DNA of 64,000 bases from Desulfomicrobium baculatum DSM 4028 (GCF_000023225.1 NC_013173.1:62001-126000); one strand, 5' to 3'. Positions 45,673 through 56,425 are shown, counted from the first letter of the stretch. The notes: generated by a model not told the origin, from the letters alone. Numbers and translations: made by a program.

Positions 45673-46509
45673 ATGGCACAGGTAACACAACTCATTCACG
45701 ACTACCTTCGGCACAACAAGAAGTTCCCCCATGTCTACTGCGCAGGGTGCGGGCACGGCATCGTGCTCGGATCGCTTATTCGCAGCGTGCACGGTCTGGG
45801 CTATTCCAAGGACGACGTCGTGCTCGTGGCCGGCATCGGCTGTTCCGGACGCATGGCCGTGTACGTGGACTTCAACACCGTGCACACCACCCACGGCCGG
45901 GCCCTGACTTTTGCCACCGGCATCAAGATGGCCAACCCTGCGCTCAAGGTCATCGTGGTCATGGGCGACGGCGACGCCATGTCCATCGGCGGCAACCATC
46001 TCATCCACGCGGCCAGGCGCAACATCGGTCTGACCGCGCTGGTTCTGAACAACAACATCTACGGCATGACCGGCGGCCAGGCTTCCCCGACCAGCCCCGA
46101 AGGGACCGTCTCCGCGACGTCGCCTTTCGGTCAGCTCGAGCGCAGCTTCGACATCGTGGACATGGCCATGGCCAGCGGCGCGAGCTACGTGGCCCGCGGC
46201 ACGGTTCTGCACGCCAATATGCTCGACGGCCTCATCTCCGACGCCCTGGAGAAACCGGGTTTCAACCTGGTCGAGATTCTGACTCCATGCCACACCCAGT
46301 ACGGTCGCAAGAACAAGTACAAGACCGTGGTGGACATGTATCAGTGGTACAAGAAAAATACCGTGAAGCTTGACCGCTATAGACAGCTCACCCCGGAAGA
46401 GCAGGCAACGTTCACACCCATCGGCGTGTTCAGGGACGAGATGCGCCCCGGCCTGGAGGTGCGATACGAGGAACTGCGCAACAAGCTTCAGGAGCAGCCA
46501 AATGCCTAA
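45673..46509 (+). CDS. korB: 2-oxoglutarate (2-oxoacid):ferredoxin oxidoreductase beta subunit
   Basis: Thiamine-diphosphate subunit, 278 aa. The Fe-S cysteines are in HVYCAGCGHG and GIGCSGR. The ThDP/Mg motif is MGDGDAMSIGGNHLIHAARR followed by LNNNIYGMTGGQ, the conserved GDG...NN pair. C-terminal CHTQYGRKNKY is typical. It follows korA by 2 nt. Confidence 0.95.
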   Translation: MAQVTQLIHDYLRHNKKFPHVYCAGCGHGIVLGSLIRSVHGLGYSKDDVVLVAGIGCSGRMAVYVDFNTVHTTHGRALTFATGIKMANPALKVIVVMGDGDAMSIGGNHLIHAARRNIGLTALVLNNNIYGMTGGQASPTSPEGTVSATSPFGQLERSFDIVDMAMASGASYVARGTVLHANMLDGLISDALEKPGFNLVEILTPCHTQYGRKNKYKTVVDMYQWYKKNTVKLDRYRQLTPEEQATFTPIGVFRDEMRPGLEVRYEELRNKLQEQPNA

Positions 46510-47070
46510 ACAGCACGAACTGAATCGATTCGAAATGCGGCTTTCCGGCACGGGCGGCCAGGGTATCCTGACCCTGGGCAAGATCATGGGCCAGGTGCTG
46601 GCCATCGATCACGGCTTTTACGTCACGCAGACCCAGAGCTACGGTCCCGAGGCCCGAGGCGGAGCAAGCCGGGCCGATCTGGTTATAAGTTCGCACAGAA
46701 TCAGCTATCCAAAACCCGTGAATCTTGACATGCTCGTGGCTCTCAGTCAGGAGGCCTGCAACCTGTATTTTCGCAACTTAAAACCTGCCGGCTTCCTGCT
46801 GGTGGATACCTCGCTCGTGACCCAGACCCCGTCCAACATATATTGGGGGTTGCCGTTCACGAGCATGGCCCGGGACAAGATCGGCATGCCTCAGACCACC
46901 AACATCATCTGTCTGGGGGCGCTGAGTCATTTTCTGCCGTTCATGAATTTTGCCAACGTGAAAAAAGCCCTGGCATCCGTCTTGCCCGCCAAGATCCTGG
47001 ATGTGAACGTCAAGGCGCTGACCCTTGGCCATAGCCAGGCCAAGAAACTTTATCCGGACGCACCCGAAAA

Positions 47071-48776
<1,706 letters not shown>

Positions 48777-48794
48777 GCGCAAGAGGAAGAGAAC

Positions 48795-49790
48795 ATGGCT
48801 GTCAAAATCGCACTTAACGGCTTTGGTCGCATCGGACGCTACCTGGCCCGCATTCTGGCCGGAAACACGGATGTCGAACTGGTCTGCGTCAACGCGCGCG
48901 GCGACAACGCGTCGCTGGCGTATCTGCTCAAATACGACTCCGTCCACGGCACCTTTGCCGGTGAGGTCGAGCCCAACGAACAGGGTTTTCTGCTGAACGG
49001 AAAGCAGGTGCTGGTCACCCGCAACGCTCCCGACGCCTGGGACTGGAAGGGCATCGACATCGTGGTCGAATCCACCGGCAAGTTCACGGACCGCGAAAGC
49101 TGCGAGAAGCATCTGGCCGCCGGCGCAAAAAAGGTGCTGATCTCCGCCCCCGGCAAGAACGCCGACCTGACCGTGGTCATGGGCGTCAATGACGGCCTCT
49201 ACGATCCGGCCAAGCACAACATCATCTCCAATGCCTCCTGCACCACCAACTGTCTGGCACCTGCGGCCAAGGCGTTGAACGACACCTTCGGCATCAGGCA
49301 CGGTCTCATGACCACCATCCATTCCTACACCATGAGCCAGCGCATGCTCGACGGCACCCACAAGGACATCCGCCGCGGTCGTGCCGGGGCCATGAACATG
49401 CTGCCCACGACCACGGGCGCGGCCAAGGCCGTGAGCATGGTCATCCCGGCCCTGGCGGGCAAGCTCGATGGCATGGCCGTTCGCGTGCCCACGCCCAACG
49501 TGTCGCTGGTGGACCTGGTGGTGGAAGTGGAGAAGAAGGCCACCGTGGCCGAGGTCAACGCCGTCCTGAAGGCCGCGGCCAGCGGACCCGAAGGCGGGGC
49601 CATGGGCTACACGGAAGTGCCGCTCGTTTCCATGGACTACGTCGGCAGCATCTACGGCGGCGTGGTCGACGGCCTGTGCACCTCGGTCATGAACGGCACC
49701 ATGGTCAAGATCATCGTCTGGTACGACAACGAGGCCGGTTTCACCAACCAGCTGCTGCGCCTGATCAAGACGGTCGGAGCATCTTTGTAA
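48795..49790 (+). CDS. gap: Glyceraldehyde-3-phosphate dehydrogenase
   Basis: NAD(P)-dependent oxidation of glyceraldehyde-3-phosphate. The 331-aa protein starts AVKIALNGFGRIGRYLAR and has the active-site SNASCTTNCLAP (Cys near 152) and HSYTMSQRMLDG. It is 18 nt downstream of fba and closed by a terminator at 49815. Confidence 0.98.
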   Translation: MAVKIALNGFGRIGRYLARILAGNTDVELVCVNARGDNASLAYLLKYDSVHGTFAGEVEPNEQGFLLNGKQVLVTRNAPDAWDWKGIDIVVESTGKFTDRESCEKHLAAGAKKVLISAPGKNADLTVVMGVNDGLYDPAKHNIISNASCTTNCLAPAAKALNDTFGIRHGLMTTIHSYTMSQRMLDGTHKDIRRGRAGAMNMLPTTTGAAKAVSMVIPALAGKLDGMAVRVPTPNVSLVDLVVEVEKKATVAEVNAVLKAAASGPEGGAMGYTEVPLVSMDYVGSIYGGVVDGLCTSVMNGTMVKIIVWYDNEAGFTNQLLRLIKTVGASL

Positions 49791-49814
49791 TCCCTTATGA
49801 TTCCGATGCAATTA

Positions 49815-49850
49815 CAGAACGCCCGGCCAGTCCGGGCGTTCTGCTTTGAA
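49815..49850 (+). terminator. Intrinsic terminator after gap
   Basis: CAGAACGCCCGG (49815-49826) pairs perfectly with CCGGGCGTTCTG (49832-49843) around a 5-nt loop. Only a short CTTTG tail follows. The 49791-50123 gap contains this element and a decayed dnaE leader, and no gene that I can support. Confidence 0.75.
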
Positions 49851-49857
49851 GCGCGGC

Positions 49858-49960
49858 TTGCAATTCGGCCCCGCCTTTTCTAGTCTTTTTTGGCAGTGAA
49901 TCCGTTTTTTGTCCGTGAGCGTCATGGGCGGCTTCTTCCAACTGCATTGTCATTTCGCGC
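49858..49960 (+). pseudogene. Decayed copy of the dnaE promoter and first codons
   Basis: This stretch aligns with 52028-52130. The promoter frame is the same (TTGCAA, 17 nt, TAGTCT at 49881, against TTGCGA, 17 nt, TAGTCT at 52051). After a 5-nt length difference, an ATG at 49924 opens MGGFFQLHCHF, matching DnaE MSGFTHLHCHS; I count about 35 of 48 identical bases around that start. Similarity fades by about 49960. It marks an old insertion between gap and dnaE. Confidence 0.7.
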
Positions 49961-50123
49961 GCAGGCTCCCGCGATGTCAATTCTTTGGTCCCGGCTCAGA
50001 TGTCTTGCGCCAGCCCTCGTGGGACCGGAGGGCCGCCGAGGTGTCTCTCGGTGGAAATATTTCGGGCGATGCGCTTATGGACAGTGTTGAACAATGCCAT
50101 GGAAACGACGTGTGGAGGGATAG

Positions 50124-51842
50124 ATGGATCGTGCCGCTTTGGCCGCAATTCTTGACCGGCTGTGCTCCGCTTCCGAAGAGACGGGGACCGTCGAGTTCAA
50201 GTCGAATTGGGATAATCCTCACGACATCGGCGAATATATTTGCGCCCTGGGCAACACCGCTCGCCTGGACAATGAGGATCGGGCCTGGTTGCTTTGGGGT
50301 GTGGAGAACGGGACCCATCGCATTACAGGGACGGTGTTTGATCCGTTTTCGGCAAAGGGAGAGGGGAATCAATCTCTTATAATGTGGCTGATGCAGAAGA
50401 TCAGCCCAAAGCCGGATTTTCAGTTTCATCGTCTGGAGCATGCGGATGGTCCGGTTATCATGCTGGAAATCCACCCTCCGCGCATGGCACCGCTGGCCTT
50501 TCAAGGAGAGCGGTTTATTCGGGTTGACAGCCATAAGACGAAGCTTGCGAAGTATCCTGCAATCGAGGGACGCCTATGGGCCGCACTGGAGAGCCCTGAA
50601 GATTGGTCCAGTCAGATAATTCCAGGTGCCACATTTGATGATCTTGATCCTGACGCCGTGTCTTTTTGCCGGCAACGGTTTCTTGATCATCTGTTGAAAG
50701 GGGAAACCGATCCGGAACGGCAGGAGAAAATCCGGACGGATGCCCATGGTTGGGATATCACCACGTTGCTCAACAAAGCCCGACTGACTATTCAGGGCCG
50801 GATAACCCGTTCCACACTTCTTTTGTTGGGTAGAGACGAATCGGCGCATTTTCTGTCTCCGGCGGATGTCAAGATCTCGTGGATTCTCCGCGATGACCAG
50901 CACAGGATGATAAGCAGTCAGCATTTTGGCATGCCCTTGTTGCTGGCTACGGATGCCGTTTTCCGCCGTATCCGCAATGTGCCCATCGAGTACATGCCGG
51001 ACGGTAGCCTCTTTCCCGTTCCGATTCCTCAATATGACAATTGGGTTATTCGCGAAGCCCTGCATAATTGCATCGCGCATCAGGACTATCGACTCGGCGG
51101 CAAGATCAATGTGGTCGAATACCCTGACAAACTGGTTTTTTCCAATTTGGGTTCATTCATCCCGCAAAGCGTGGAATGGATGTTGGAAAATCAGTCTCCT
51201 CCCGAGCGTTACCGGAATCAGTGGCTTATTGATGGAATGATTCGACTACGCATGATTGATCAGGCGGGAAGCGGGATTCGGCGCATGTACGAAACACAAC
51301 GCGAAAGGTATTTCCCTTTGCCGGACTATGATTTCGCGGAGGAAATCGACGGGTATCCTCGGGTGAGGCTTTCTTTGAGTGGCAAGATTCTGGACTCAAA
51401 CTATACGCAATTGCTGATGCGTCGGGCAGATCTTAAACTTAGACAAGTTTTTCTCTTGGATAAGGTGCAAAAAGGACTGTCTATTTCTGCGAATGAAGCA
51501 CGCGCTTTACGGGAAGGCAAACTTATCGAAGGTCGAGCGCCGAATTATTTCATTTCAGCCAAAGTGGCGGAGTGGACAGACCAGAAGGCACGGTACATCC
51601 ATAACCGTGCTTTTGATGATGAACATTATCGGAAGATGATTATTGAATATCTTCGACAATACAAACAGGCTTCCCGGCAGGAGTTGGACGAATTGTTGCT
51701 GCCTAAGCTGTCTGATGTCCTGACGTTCAAGCAAAAGCGCGATAAGATTAGGAATCTCCTTCAAGCATTGCGGAGAGAAGGTCATCTTCAAAATCTTGGT
51801 GGGAGGCAGTCTTCTGTGTGGGCTTTGGCTTCGGAGGTTTGA
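50124..51842 (+). CDS. Schlafen-type AlbA_2 / HATPase domain protein, likely from a defence island
   Basis: A 572-aa COG2865-like protein. Residues about 15-150 form the AlbA_2 (Schlafen) nucleic-acid-binding domain (ETGTVEFKSNWDNPHDIGEY with the E-F-K motif, GVENGTHRITGT). About 320-430 is an HATPase_c_4-type domain (NWVIREALHNCIAHQDY, NVVEYPDKLVFSNLGSF, AGSGIRRMY), and the C-terminus is probably winged-helix. GGAGGG precedes ATG 50124. Base composition and codon use are clearly more AT-rich than the neighbours, a sign of transfer. A type III restriction gene relic follows 97 nt downstream. Role unproven; regulator or nuclease-associated ATPase are options. Confidence 0.85.
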   Translation: MDRAALAAILDRLCSASEETGTVEFKSNWDNPHDIGEYICALGNTARLDNEDRAWLLWGVENGTHRITGTVFDPFSAKGEGNQSLIMWLMQKISPKPDFQFHRLEHADGPVIMLEIHPPRMAPLAFQGERFIRVDSHKTKLAKYPAIEGRLWAALESPEDWSSQIIPGATFDDLDPDAVSFCRQRFLDHLLKGETDPERQEKIRTDAHGWDITTLLNKARLTIQGRITRSTLLLLGRDESAHFLSPADVKISWILRDDQHRMISSQHFGMPLLLATDAVFRRIRNVPIEYMPDGSLFPVPIPQYDNWVIREALHNCIAHQDYRLGGKINVVEYPDKLVFSNLGSFIPQSVEWMLENQSPPERYRNQWLIDGMIRLRMIDQAGSGIRRMYETQRERYFPLPDYDFAEEIDGYPRVRLSLSGKILDSNYTQLLMRRADLKLRQVFLLDKVQKGLSISANEARALREGKLIEGRAPNYFISAKVAEWTDQKARYIHNRAFDDEHYRKMIIEYLRQYKQASRQELDELLLPKLSDVLTFKQKRDKIRNLLQALRREGHLQNLGGRQSSVWALASEV

Positions 51843-51845
51843 ATG

Positions 51846-51881
51846 GCTAAGCTAAAGGGCGTTGTTTTAGCAAAGCTTAGC
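51846..51881 (+). repeat. Inverted repeat just after the AlbA_2 gene
   Basis: GCTAAGCT (51846-51853) and AGCTTAGC (51874-51881) flank 20 nt, and a run of eight T follows near 51898. It may be a weak terminator or part of the mobile segment's structure. Surroundings are AT-rich. Confidence 0.45.
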
Positions 51882-51939
51882 TAAGAAATTCAGGGATGTT
51901 TTTTTTAAAAACCTTGAAATAATAAGATAATTTGTTGCT

Positions 51940-52017
51940 ATGAAGTTTCATTTTGAGCCGGATCTTGACTACCAGTACGCCGCCATCGACGCCGTATGCT
52001 CCCTGTTTTAGGGCCGT
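51940..52017 (+). pseudogene. 5' relic of a type III restriction endonuclease (Res) gene
   Basis: An ATG at 51940 opens MKFHFEPDLDYQYAAIDAVC then SLF and a TAG (52009-52011), followed in frame by GR. Type III Res subunits start in just this way (xFxPDLDYQxxAIxAVxxLFxGQ, from memory). The rest of the gene is absent; the sequence passes into the dnaE promoter about 10 nt later. It is thus a deletion remnant of ~25 codons carrying a stop. Confidence 0.7.
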
Positions 52018-52027
52018 TTTCTGCAGC

Positions 52028-52056
52028 TTGCGAAACCAGCCAACCTTTTCTAGTCT
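52028..52056 (+). promoter_or_regulatory. Probable dnaE promoter
   Basis: TTGCGA (52028-52033), a 17-nt spacer and TAGTCT (52051-52056), 43 nt before the dnaE ATG. The boxes are only partly consensus, but the same arrangement is conserved in the decayed copy at 49858-49886, which supports it. Confidence 0.5.
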
Positions 52057-52098
52057 TCCTTTCCCCGATTCCGAAATTCCCTTTTTCCCGAGAGCACC

Positions 52099-55000
52099 AT
52101 GAGCGGTTTTACCCATCTGCATTGCCATTCCGAGTACAGTCTTCTGGACGGCGCCATTCGCCTCAAAGACCTGTGCGCCCGGGCCGTTGATTTCGGCTTT
52201 TCATCGGCCGCCATCACCGACCATGGCAATCTCTTCGGCTCCGTACCCTTCTACCTTGAGGCCAAGAAGCACGGCATAAAACCCATCATCGGCAGCGAGG
52301 TCTACATCGCCGACGATATGTTCGAGCGGGAAAACAAAAAGCGCTTTCACCTTGTTCTTCTGGCCCAGAATCTGATCGGCTATCACAATCTGGTCAAGAT
52401 CGTGTCCGCCGGTTTCCTGGAAGGGTTTTATTACAAGCCCCGGGTGGACAAGAAATACCTGCGCGCCCATAGCGAGGGCCTTATCTGCCTGTCGGCCTGC
52501 CTGCAGGGCGAAGTGCCCTATGCCTTGCGCCACGGGACCTTCGACAGCGCCCTTTTGAAGGCCCGCGAATACATGGAGATTTTTCCGGACCGGTTTTATC
52601 TGGAGCTGCAGTCCAACGGTCTCAAAGAACAGGAAGTGGTCAACGACAGGCTCATGGAACTGGCCAACGAGACCGGGCTGCCGCTGGTCGCCACCAACGA
52701 TTGCCACTACTTGGGCAAGGACGACTACGAGGCCCACGACATCCTCCTGTGCGTAGGCACAGGCAAGATCGCCTCGGAAAAGCAGCGTCTCAAATTCGAC
52801 ACCAACGAATTCTACTACAAGGCCCCGGAAGAGATGGAGGCCGCCTTTGCCCATTGCCCCGAGGCCGTGGAGAACGCGGGCCGCATCGCCGACATGTGCG
52901 AGGTGGAACTAAAGCTCAAGCAGCATTTCTTTCCGGTCTACGACGTGCCCGAGGGCGTGACCCTGGACCAGGAATTCCGCCGCCTGTCCGAAGAGGGGCT
53001 GAAGGAGCGCATCGCGGCCCTGCCTTACGAGGTGGACGAGTCCGTTTACCGCGAGCGTCTTGAACTCGAACTTGGCGTCATCATCGAAAAGGGCTTTCCA
53101 GCCTATTTCCTGATCGTGCAGGACTTTATCAACTGGGCGAAATCAAAGAATATCCCAGTCGGCCCAGGCCGTGGGTCGGCGGCCGGGTCGCTGGTCTCGT
53201 ACGCACTCAGGATCACGGATCTGGACCCCATTCGCTACGCGCTCTTCTTCGAGCGGTTTTTGAATGTGGAGCGTGCGTCCATGCCTGATATCGACGTGGA
53301 CTTCTGCTATAACCGCCGCGACGAGGTCATCAAATACGTCTCGGAAAAATACGGGGCCGACCATGTGGCCCAGATTGTGGCCTTCGGGACCATGAAGGCC
53401 AAGGGCGCCATCCGCGACGTGGCCAGGGCGCTCGATGTCAGCCTCAAGGACGCCGATCGCATCGCCAAGCTCATTCCCGACGACCTGAAGATGACCCTGA
53501 CCAAGGCCCTGGACGAAGAGCCGGAGCTGAGGAATCTCATCGACAGCGATCCGCAGTACAAGAAGCTCTACGACGTGGCCCGGCGCCTGGAGGGCCTGGC
53601 CCGGCATTCGTCCATCCACGCCGCCGGCATCGTCATCTCCCAGAAGCCCATGGTCGAGTACCTGCCCCTGCACAAGGGCAAGAACGGGGAGGTCGTGACC
53701 CAGCTGGACATGAAGAAGGTCGAGCTGATCGGCCTCATCAAGTTCGACTTTCTGGGCCTTAAAACCCTGACCGTCATCGACGACGCCCTGAAGCTCATCC
53801 GCAAGAACAACAAGCCCGTGCCGATCTTGGAAAAGCTGCCTCTCGACGACCCGCAGACTTTCGAGCTCCTCTGCCGGGGCGAGACGGACGGCGTGTTCCA
53901 GCTGGAATCCGACGGCATGCGCCGGGTGCTGCGCGGCCTCAAGCCTTCCTGCTTCGAGGACATCATCGCGCTTCTGGCCCTGTACCGCCCGGGGCCGCTG
54001 GAATCCGGCATGGTCGACGACTTCATCGGCCGTAAGCACGGCCTGCGCAAGGTCGAGTACGAATTCGAGGAACTGGCCCCGGTGGTCCACCCCATTCTGG
54101 AGGATACCTACGGGGTCATCCTATACCAGGAACAGGTCATGAAGATCGCCTCGGACCTGGCCAAGTATTCTCTGGGCGAGGGCGACAACCTGCGCCGGGC
54201 CATGGGCAAGAAGGACCCGGCGGAGATGGCCAAGCAGCGGGTGCGCTTTCTGGACGGCGCGCGCGAGAACAACATTTCCCAGGAGGCCGCCGAGTACATC
54301 TTCGACCTCATGGAAAAATTCGCGGGCTACGGGTTCAACAAATCCCACAGCGCGGCCTACGCGGTCATCTCCTACCAGACCGCCTACGTGAAGGCCCATT
54401 ACCCGGCCGAGTTCATGGCCGCCATCATCACCTCGGAGGTGTCCAACACCGACAAGATCCTGGCCCATGTCAGCGCCTGCCGGGACATGGACATCGAAGT
54501 CCTGCCCCCGGACGTGAACAGGAGCTTCAACGAGTTCACCGTCGAGGGCGAGTCCATTCGCTACGGTCTGTCCGGCATCAAGGGCGTGGGCGAGGGGGCT
54601 GTCGAGTCCATCGAGGAGGAACGGGAGAAGGGCGGGGATTTCACCAGCCTGCTTGATTTCTGCCAGCGCGTGAATCTGCGCAAGGTCAACAAGCGGGTGC
54701 TCGACTCCCTCATCAAGTCCGGGGCCATGGACAGCTTCGGATGCTCGCGCAGGGCGCTGCTGGAAAACCTCGACAAGGTCCAGGCCATGGCCCAGAAGCG
54801 GGCCAAGCGCAAAACCTCCGGCCAACTCTCGTTCATGGGCATGGTGGAAGAGAACACCTGCAACCTTACGGGGCTGGGCATCGAGGACGACGAGGCCGCG
54901 CTGCCGGAATTCGGGGATGACGAGAAATGCCGCATGGAGAAGGAGGCTTTCGGATTCTTCCTCATCGGCCATCCGTTGCAGCCTTTCCGCCAGGAGATCA

Positions 55001-55554
55001 GGCGGCTCGGCTATCCGTCCCTGGCGCAGTGCGCGGACCTGACGGAGAAGTCGCCGGTGCAGGTGCCTGTCCTGGTCACGTCGATGAAGACCATCAACAC
55101 CAAGAAGGGCGATCGTATGGCCTTTTGCGGCATCGAGGACCTGAGCGGTTCGGGCGAGGCCATTGTTTTTTCGGAGCCGTACGTGACCTACCGCGAGCTC
55201 TTGACCTGCGAGGAGCCGCTGCTCATGACCGGCGTGGTGGCCAAGCGCGAGATGAACGGCGAGGAGAGCGAGGACGGGCCCAAAAAGTCCAAGATTCTGG
55301 CCGAGTCCTTCAAGCTGCTCTCGGAGGTGGTCGGGTCGGGCACGGAGCCGGTGGTCCTTTTTGTGCGCGCCAACGGAAAGGACCCTGACTGGATCGGGCT
55401 GGGGGAGATCGTCAAGCGGTATCCGGGACAGGCCCCGGTGCAGGTCGATCTTGCTCGCGGGGAATACGTGTGCCGACTGCAGTTCGGGCCGGACTTCATG
55501 GTTGCGCCGTGCCCGGATTTCTGGCGGGATTTTGAACAGTGGCGACAGATCTGA
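52099..55554 (+). CDS. dnaE: DNA polymerase III alpha subunit
   Basis: Replicative DNA polymerase, 1151 aa, close to E. coli DnaE. It starts with a PHP domain (HLHCHSEYSLLDGA). The C-family palm follows with PGRGSAAGSLVSYAL, the catalytic PDIDVDFC (Asp-x-Asp), and KSHSAAYAVISYQTAYVKAHYP. A helix-hairpin-helix (GLSGIKGVGEGAVESI) and an OB fold near residue 1000 (VPVLVTSMKTINTKKGD) are present. The ATG at 52099 follows GAGAG. queD starts immediately after. Confidence 0.98.
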   Translation: MSGFTHLHCHSEYSLLDGAIRLKDLCARAVDFGFSSAAITDHGNLFGSVPFYLEAKKHGIKPIIGSEVYIADDMFERENKKRFHLVLLAQNLIGYHNLVKIVSAGFLEGFYYKPRVDKKYLRAHSEGLICLSACLQGEVPYALRHGTFDSALLKAREYMEIFPDRFYLELQSNGLKEQEVVNDRLMELANETGLPLVATNDCHYLGKDDYEAHDILLCVGTGKIASEKQRLKFDTNEFYYKAPEEMEAAFAHCPEAVENAGRIADMCEVELKLKQHFFPVYDVPEGVTLDQEFRRLSEEGLKERIAALPYEVDESVYRERLELELGVIIEKGFPAYFLIVQDFINWAKSKNIPVGPGRGSAAGSLVSYALRITDLDPIRYALFFERFLNVERASMPDIDVDFCYNRRDEVIKYVSEKYGADHVAQIVAFGTMKAKGAIRDVARALDVSLKDADRIAKLIPDDLKMTLTKALDEEPELRNLIDSDPQYKKLYDVARRLEGLARHSSIHAAGIVISQKPMVEYLPLHKGKNGEVVTQLDMKKVELIGLIKFDFLGLKTLTVIDDALKLIRKNNKPVPILEKLPLDDPQTFELLCRGETDGVFQLESDGMRRVLRGLKPSCFEDIIALLALYRPGPLESGMVDDFIGRKHGLRKVEYEFEELAPVVHPILEDTYGVILYQEQVMKIASDLAKYSLGEGDNLRRAMGKKDPAEMAKQRVRFLDGARENNISQEAAEYIFDLMEKFAGYGFNKSHSAAYAVISYQTAYVKAHYPAEFMAAIITSEVSNTDKILAHVSACRDMDIEVLPPDVNRSFNEFTVEGESIRYGLSGIKGVGEGAVESIEEEREKGGDFTSLLDFCQRVNLRKVNKRVLDSLIKSGAMDSFGCSRRALLENLDKVQAMAQKRAKRKTSGQLSFMGMVEENTCNLTGLGIEDDEAALPEFGDDEKCRMEKEAFGFFLIGHPLQPFRQEIRRLGYPSLAQCADLTEKSPVQVPVLVTSMKTINTKKGDRMAFCGIEDLSGSGEAIVFSEPYVTYRELLTCEEPLLMTGVVAKREMNGEESEDGPKKSKILAESFKLLSEVVGSGTEPVVLFVRANGKDPDWIGLGEIVKRYPGQAPVQVDLARGEYVCRLQFGPDFMVAPCPDFWRDFEQWRQI

Positions 55555-55571
55555 ACACGACAGGAGAGGGC

Positions 55572-55964
55572 ATGACACAAGGGCAATGGCGGCTTCGGGT
55601 GAGCTCGGATTTCAGCTCTTCGCATCAGCTGCGGCATTACGAAGGCAAGTGCGAGAACATGCACGGCCACAATTTCACGGTGGAGGTTGATGTGGTCGGC
55701 GAGAGCCTTGACCCGAAGCTCGGCATCCTCATGGATTTCAAGGCGCTCAAGCGTCTGCTCAAAGAGGTGACCGACGAACTCGATCACCGGCATCTGAACG
55801 ACCTGCCGGATTTCGCCGAACAGAATCCCTCTTCCGAACTGCTAGCCCGCTTCGTGTTCCTGCGCATGAAGAACCTCCTGGCCCCGTACCCGGTCCGCCT
55901 GACGGAGGTCATGGTTTCGGAAAAGGCGAGTTCCAGAGCCTATTACTCGGAAGTGCAGGGCTGA
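55572..55964 (+). CDS. queD: 6-carboxytetrahydropterin synthase
   Basis: Converts dihydroneopterin triphosphate to the carboxypterin in queuosine synthesis. It is 130 aa long. Zinc His residues are in FSSSHQLRHYEGKCENMHGHNF, with the catalytic Cys of GKC and HGH; LDHRHLND and VSEKASSRAYY complete the site. I use ATG 55572 (CAGGAGAGGG upstream), 17 nt past dnaE; the in-frame ATG at 55539 lies within dnaE. The stop overlaps the dtd ATG by 1 nt. Confidence 0.93.
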   Translation: MTQGQWRLRVSSDFSSSHQLRHYEGKCENMHGHNFTVEVDVVGESLDPKLGILMDFKALKRLLKEVTDELDHRHLNDLPDFAEQNPSSELLARFVFLRMKNLLAPYPVRLTEVMVSEKASSRAYYSEVQG

Positions 55965-56425
55965 TGCGGGCGGTCCTGCAGCGGGTGCGCTCGGCTTCCG
56001 TTTCCGTCAAGGGCCGCACGGTGGGCGAGATCGGACCGGGCATCGCCGTGCTGCTCGGCTTCGGCGGCAGTGACGATCCGGACATGGTCGGCGGACCGGT
56101 CTGGAACAAATTCATGCAGAAGCTCCTTGGCCTGCGGCTTTTTCCCGACGCTGGCGGTCCCATCAACGCGAGCCTGGCCGATCACGGCGGCGCCGTCCTG
56201 GTGGTCTCGCAGTTCACTCTCTATGCCGATGTCAGAAAGGGCCGTCGCCCCTCCTTTTCAAAAGCCGCCCAGCCCGAGGCCGCCTTGACCCTGTACACGT
56301 CCTTTGTGGCCGATTTGCGTCGGCAGTGGCCGCTGGTGGCCGAGGGCGAATTCGGCGCGGACATGGACGTGTCCCTGGTCAATTGGGGGCCGGTGACCAT
56401 CTGGCTGGACAGCGACGAATTCTAG
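55964..56425 (+). CDS. dtd: D-aminoacyl-tRNA deacylase
   Basis: Removes D-amino acids mis-charged on tRNA. The 153-aa protein starts MRAVLQRVRSASVSVKGRTVG and has the chiral-checking SQFTLYADVRKGRRPSF and the Gly-cisPro motif in NWGPVTIWLDSDEF. The usual motif is NDGPVT; the Asp-to-Trp change next to GP is uncommon as far as I remember. TGATG coupling ties it to queD. The stop lies in the TCTAGTCT box. Confidence 0.95.
   Translation: MRAVLQRVRSASVSVKGRTVGEIGPGIAVLLGFGGSDDPDMVGGPVWNKFMQKLLGLRLFPDAGGPINASLADHGGAVLVVSQFTLYADVRKGRRPSFSKAAQPEAALTLYTSFVADLRRQWPLVAEGEFGADMDVSLVNWGPVTIWLDSDEF

Noticed and set aside
49909-50382. ORF that starts near the dnaE-like ATG and overlaps the AlbA_2 gene
   Set aside because: Only the first ~12 codons resemble DnaE; the remainder is unrelated and runs through the AlbA_2 gene in another frame. 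It is treated as a decayed relic, not a gene.
51877-52128. Minus-strand ORF of 83 codons between the AlbA_2 gene and dnaE
   Set aside because: It is antisense to the Res relic and to the dnaE start, with no ribosome site; the plus-strand reading explains the sequence better.
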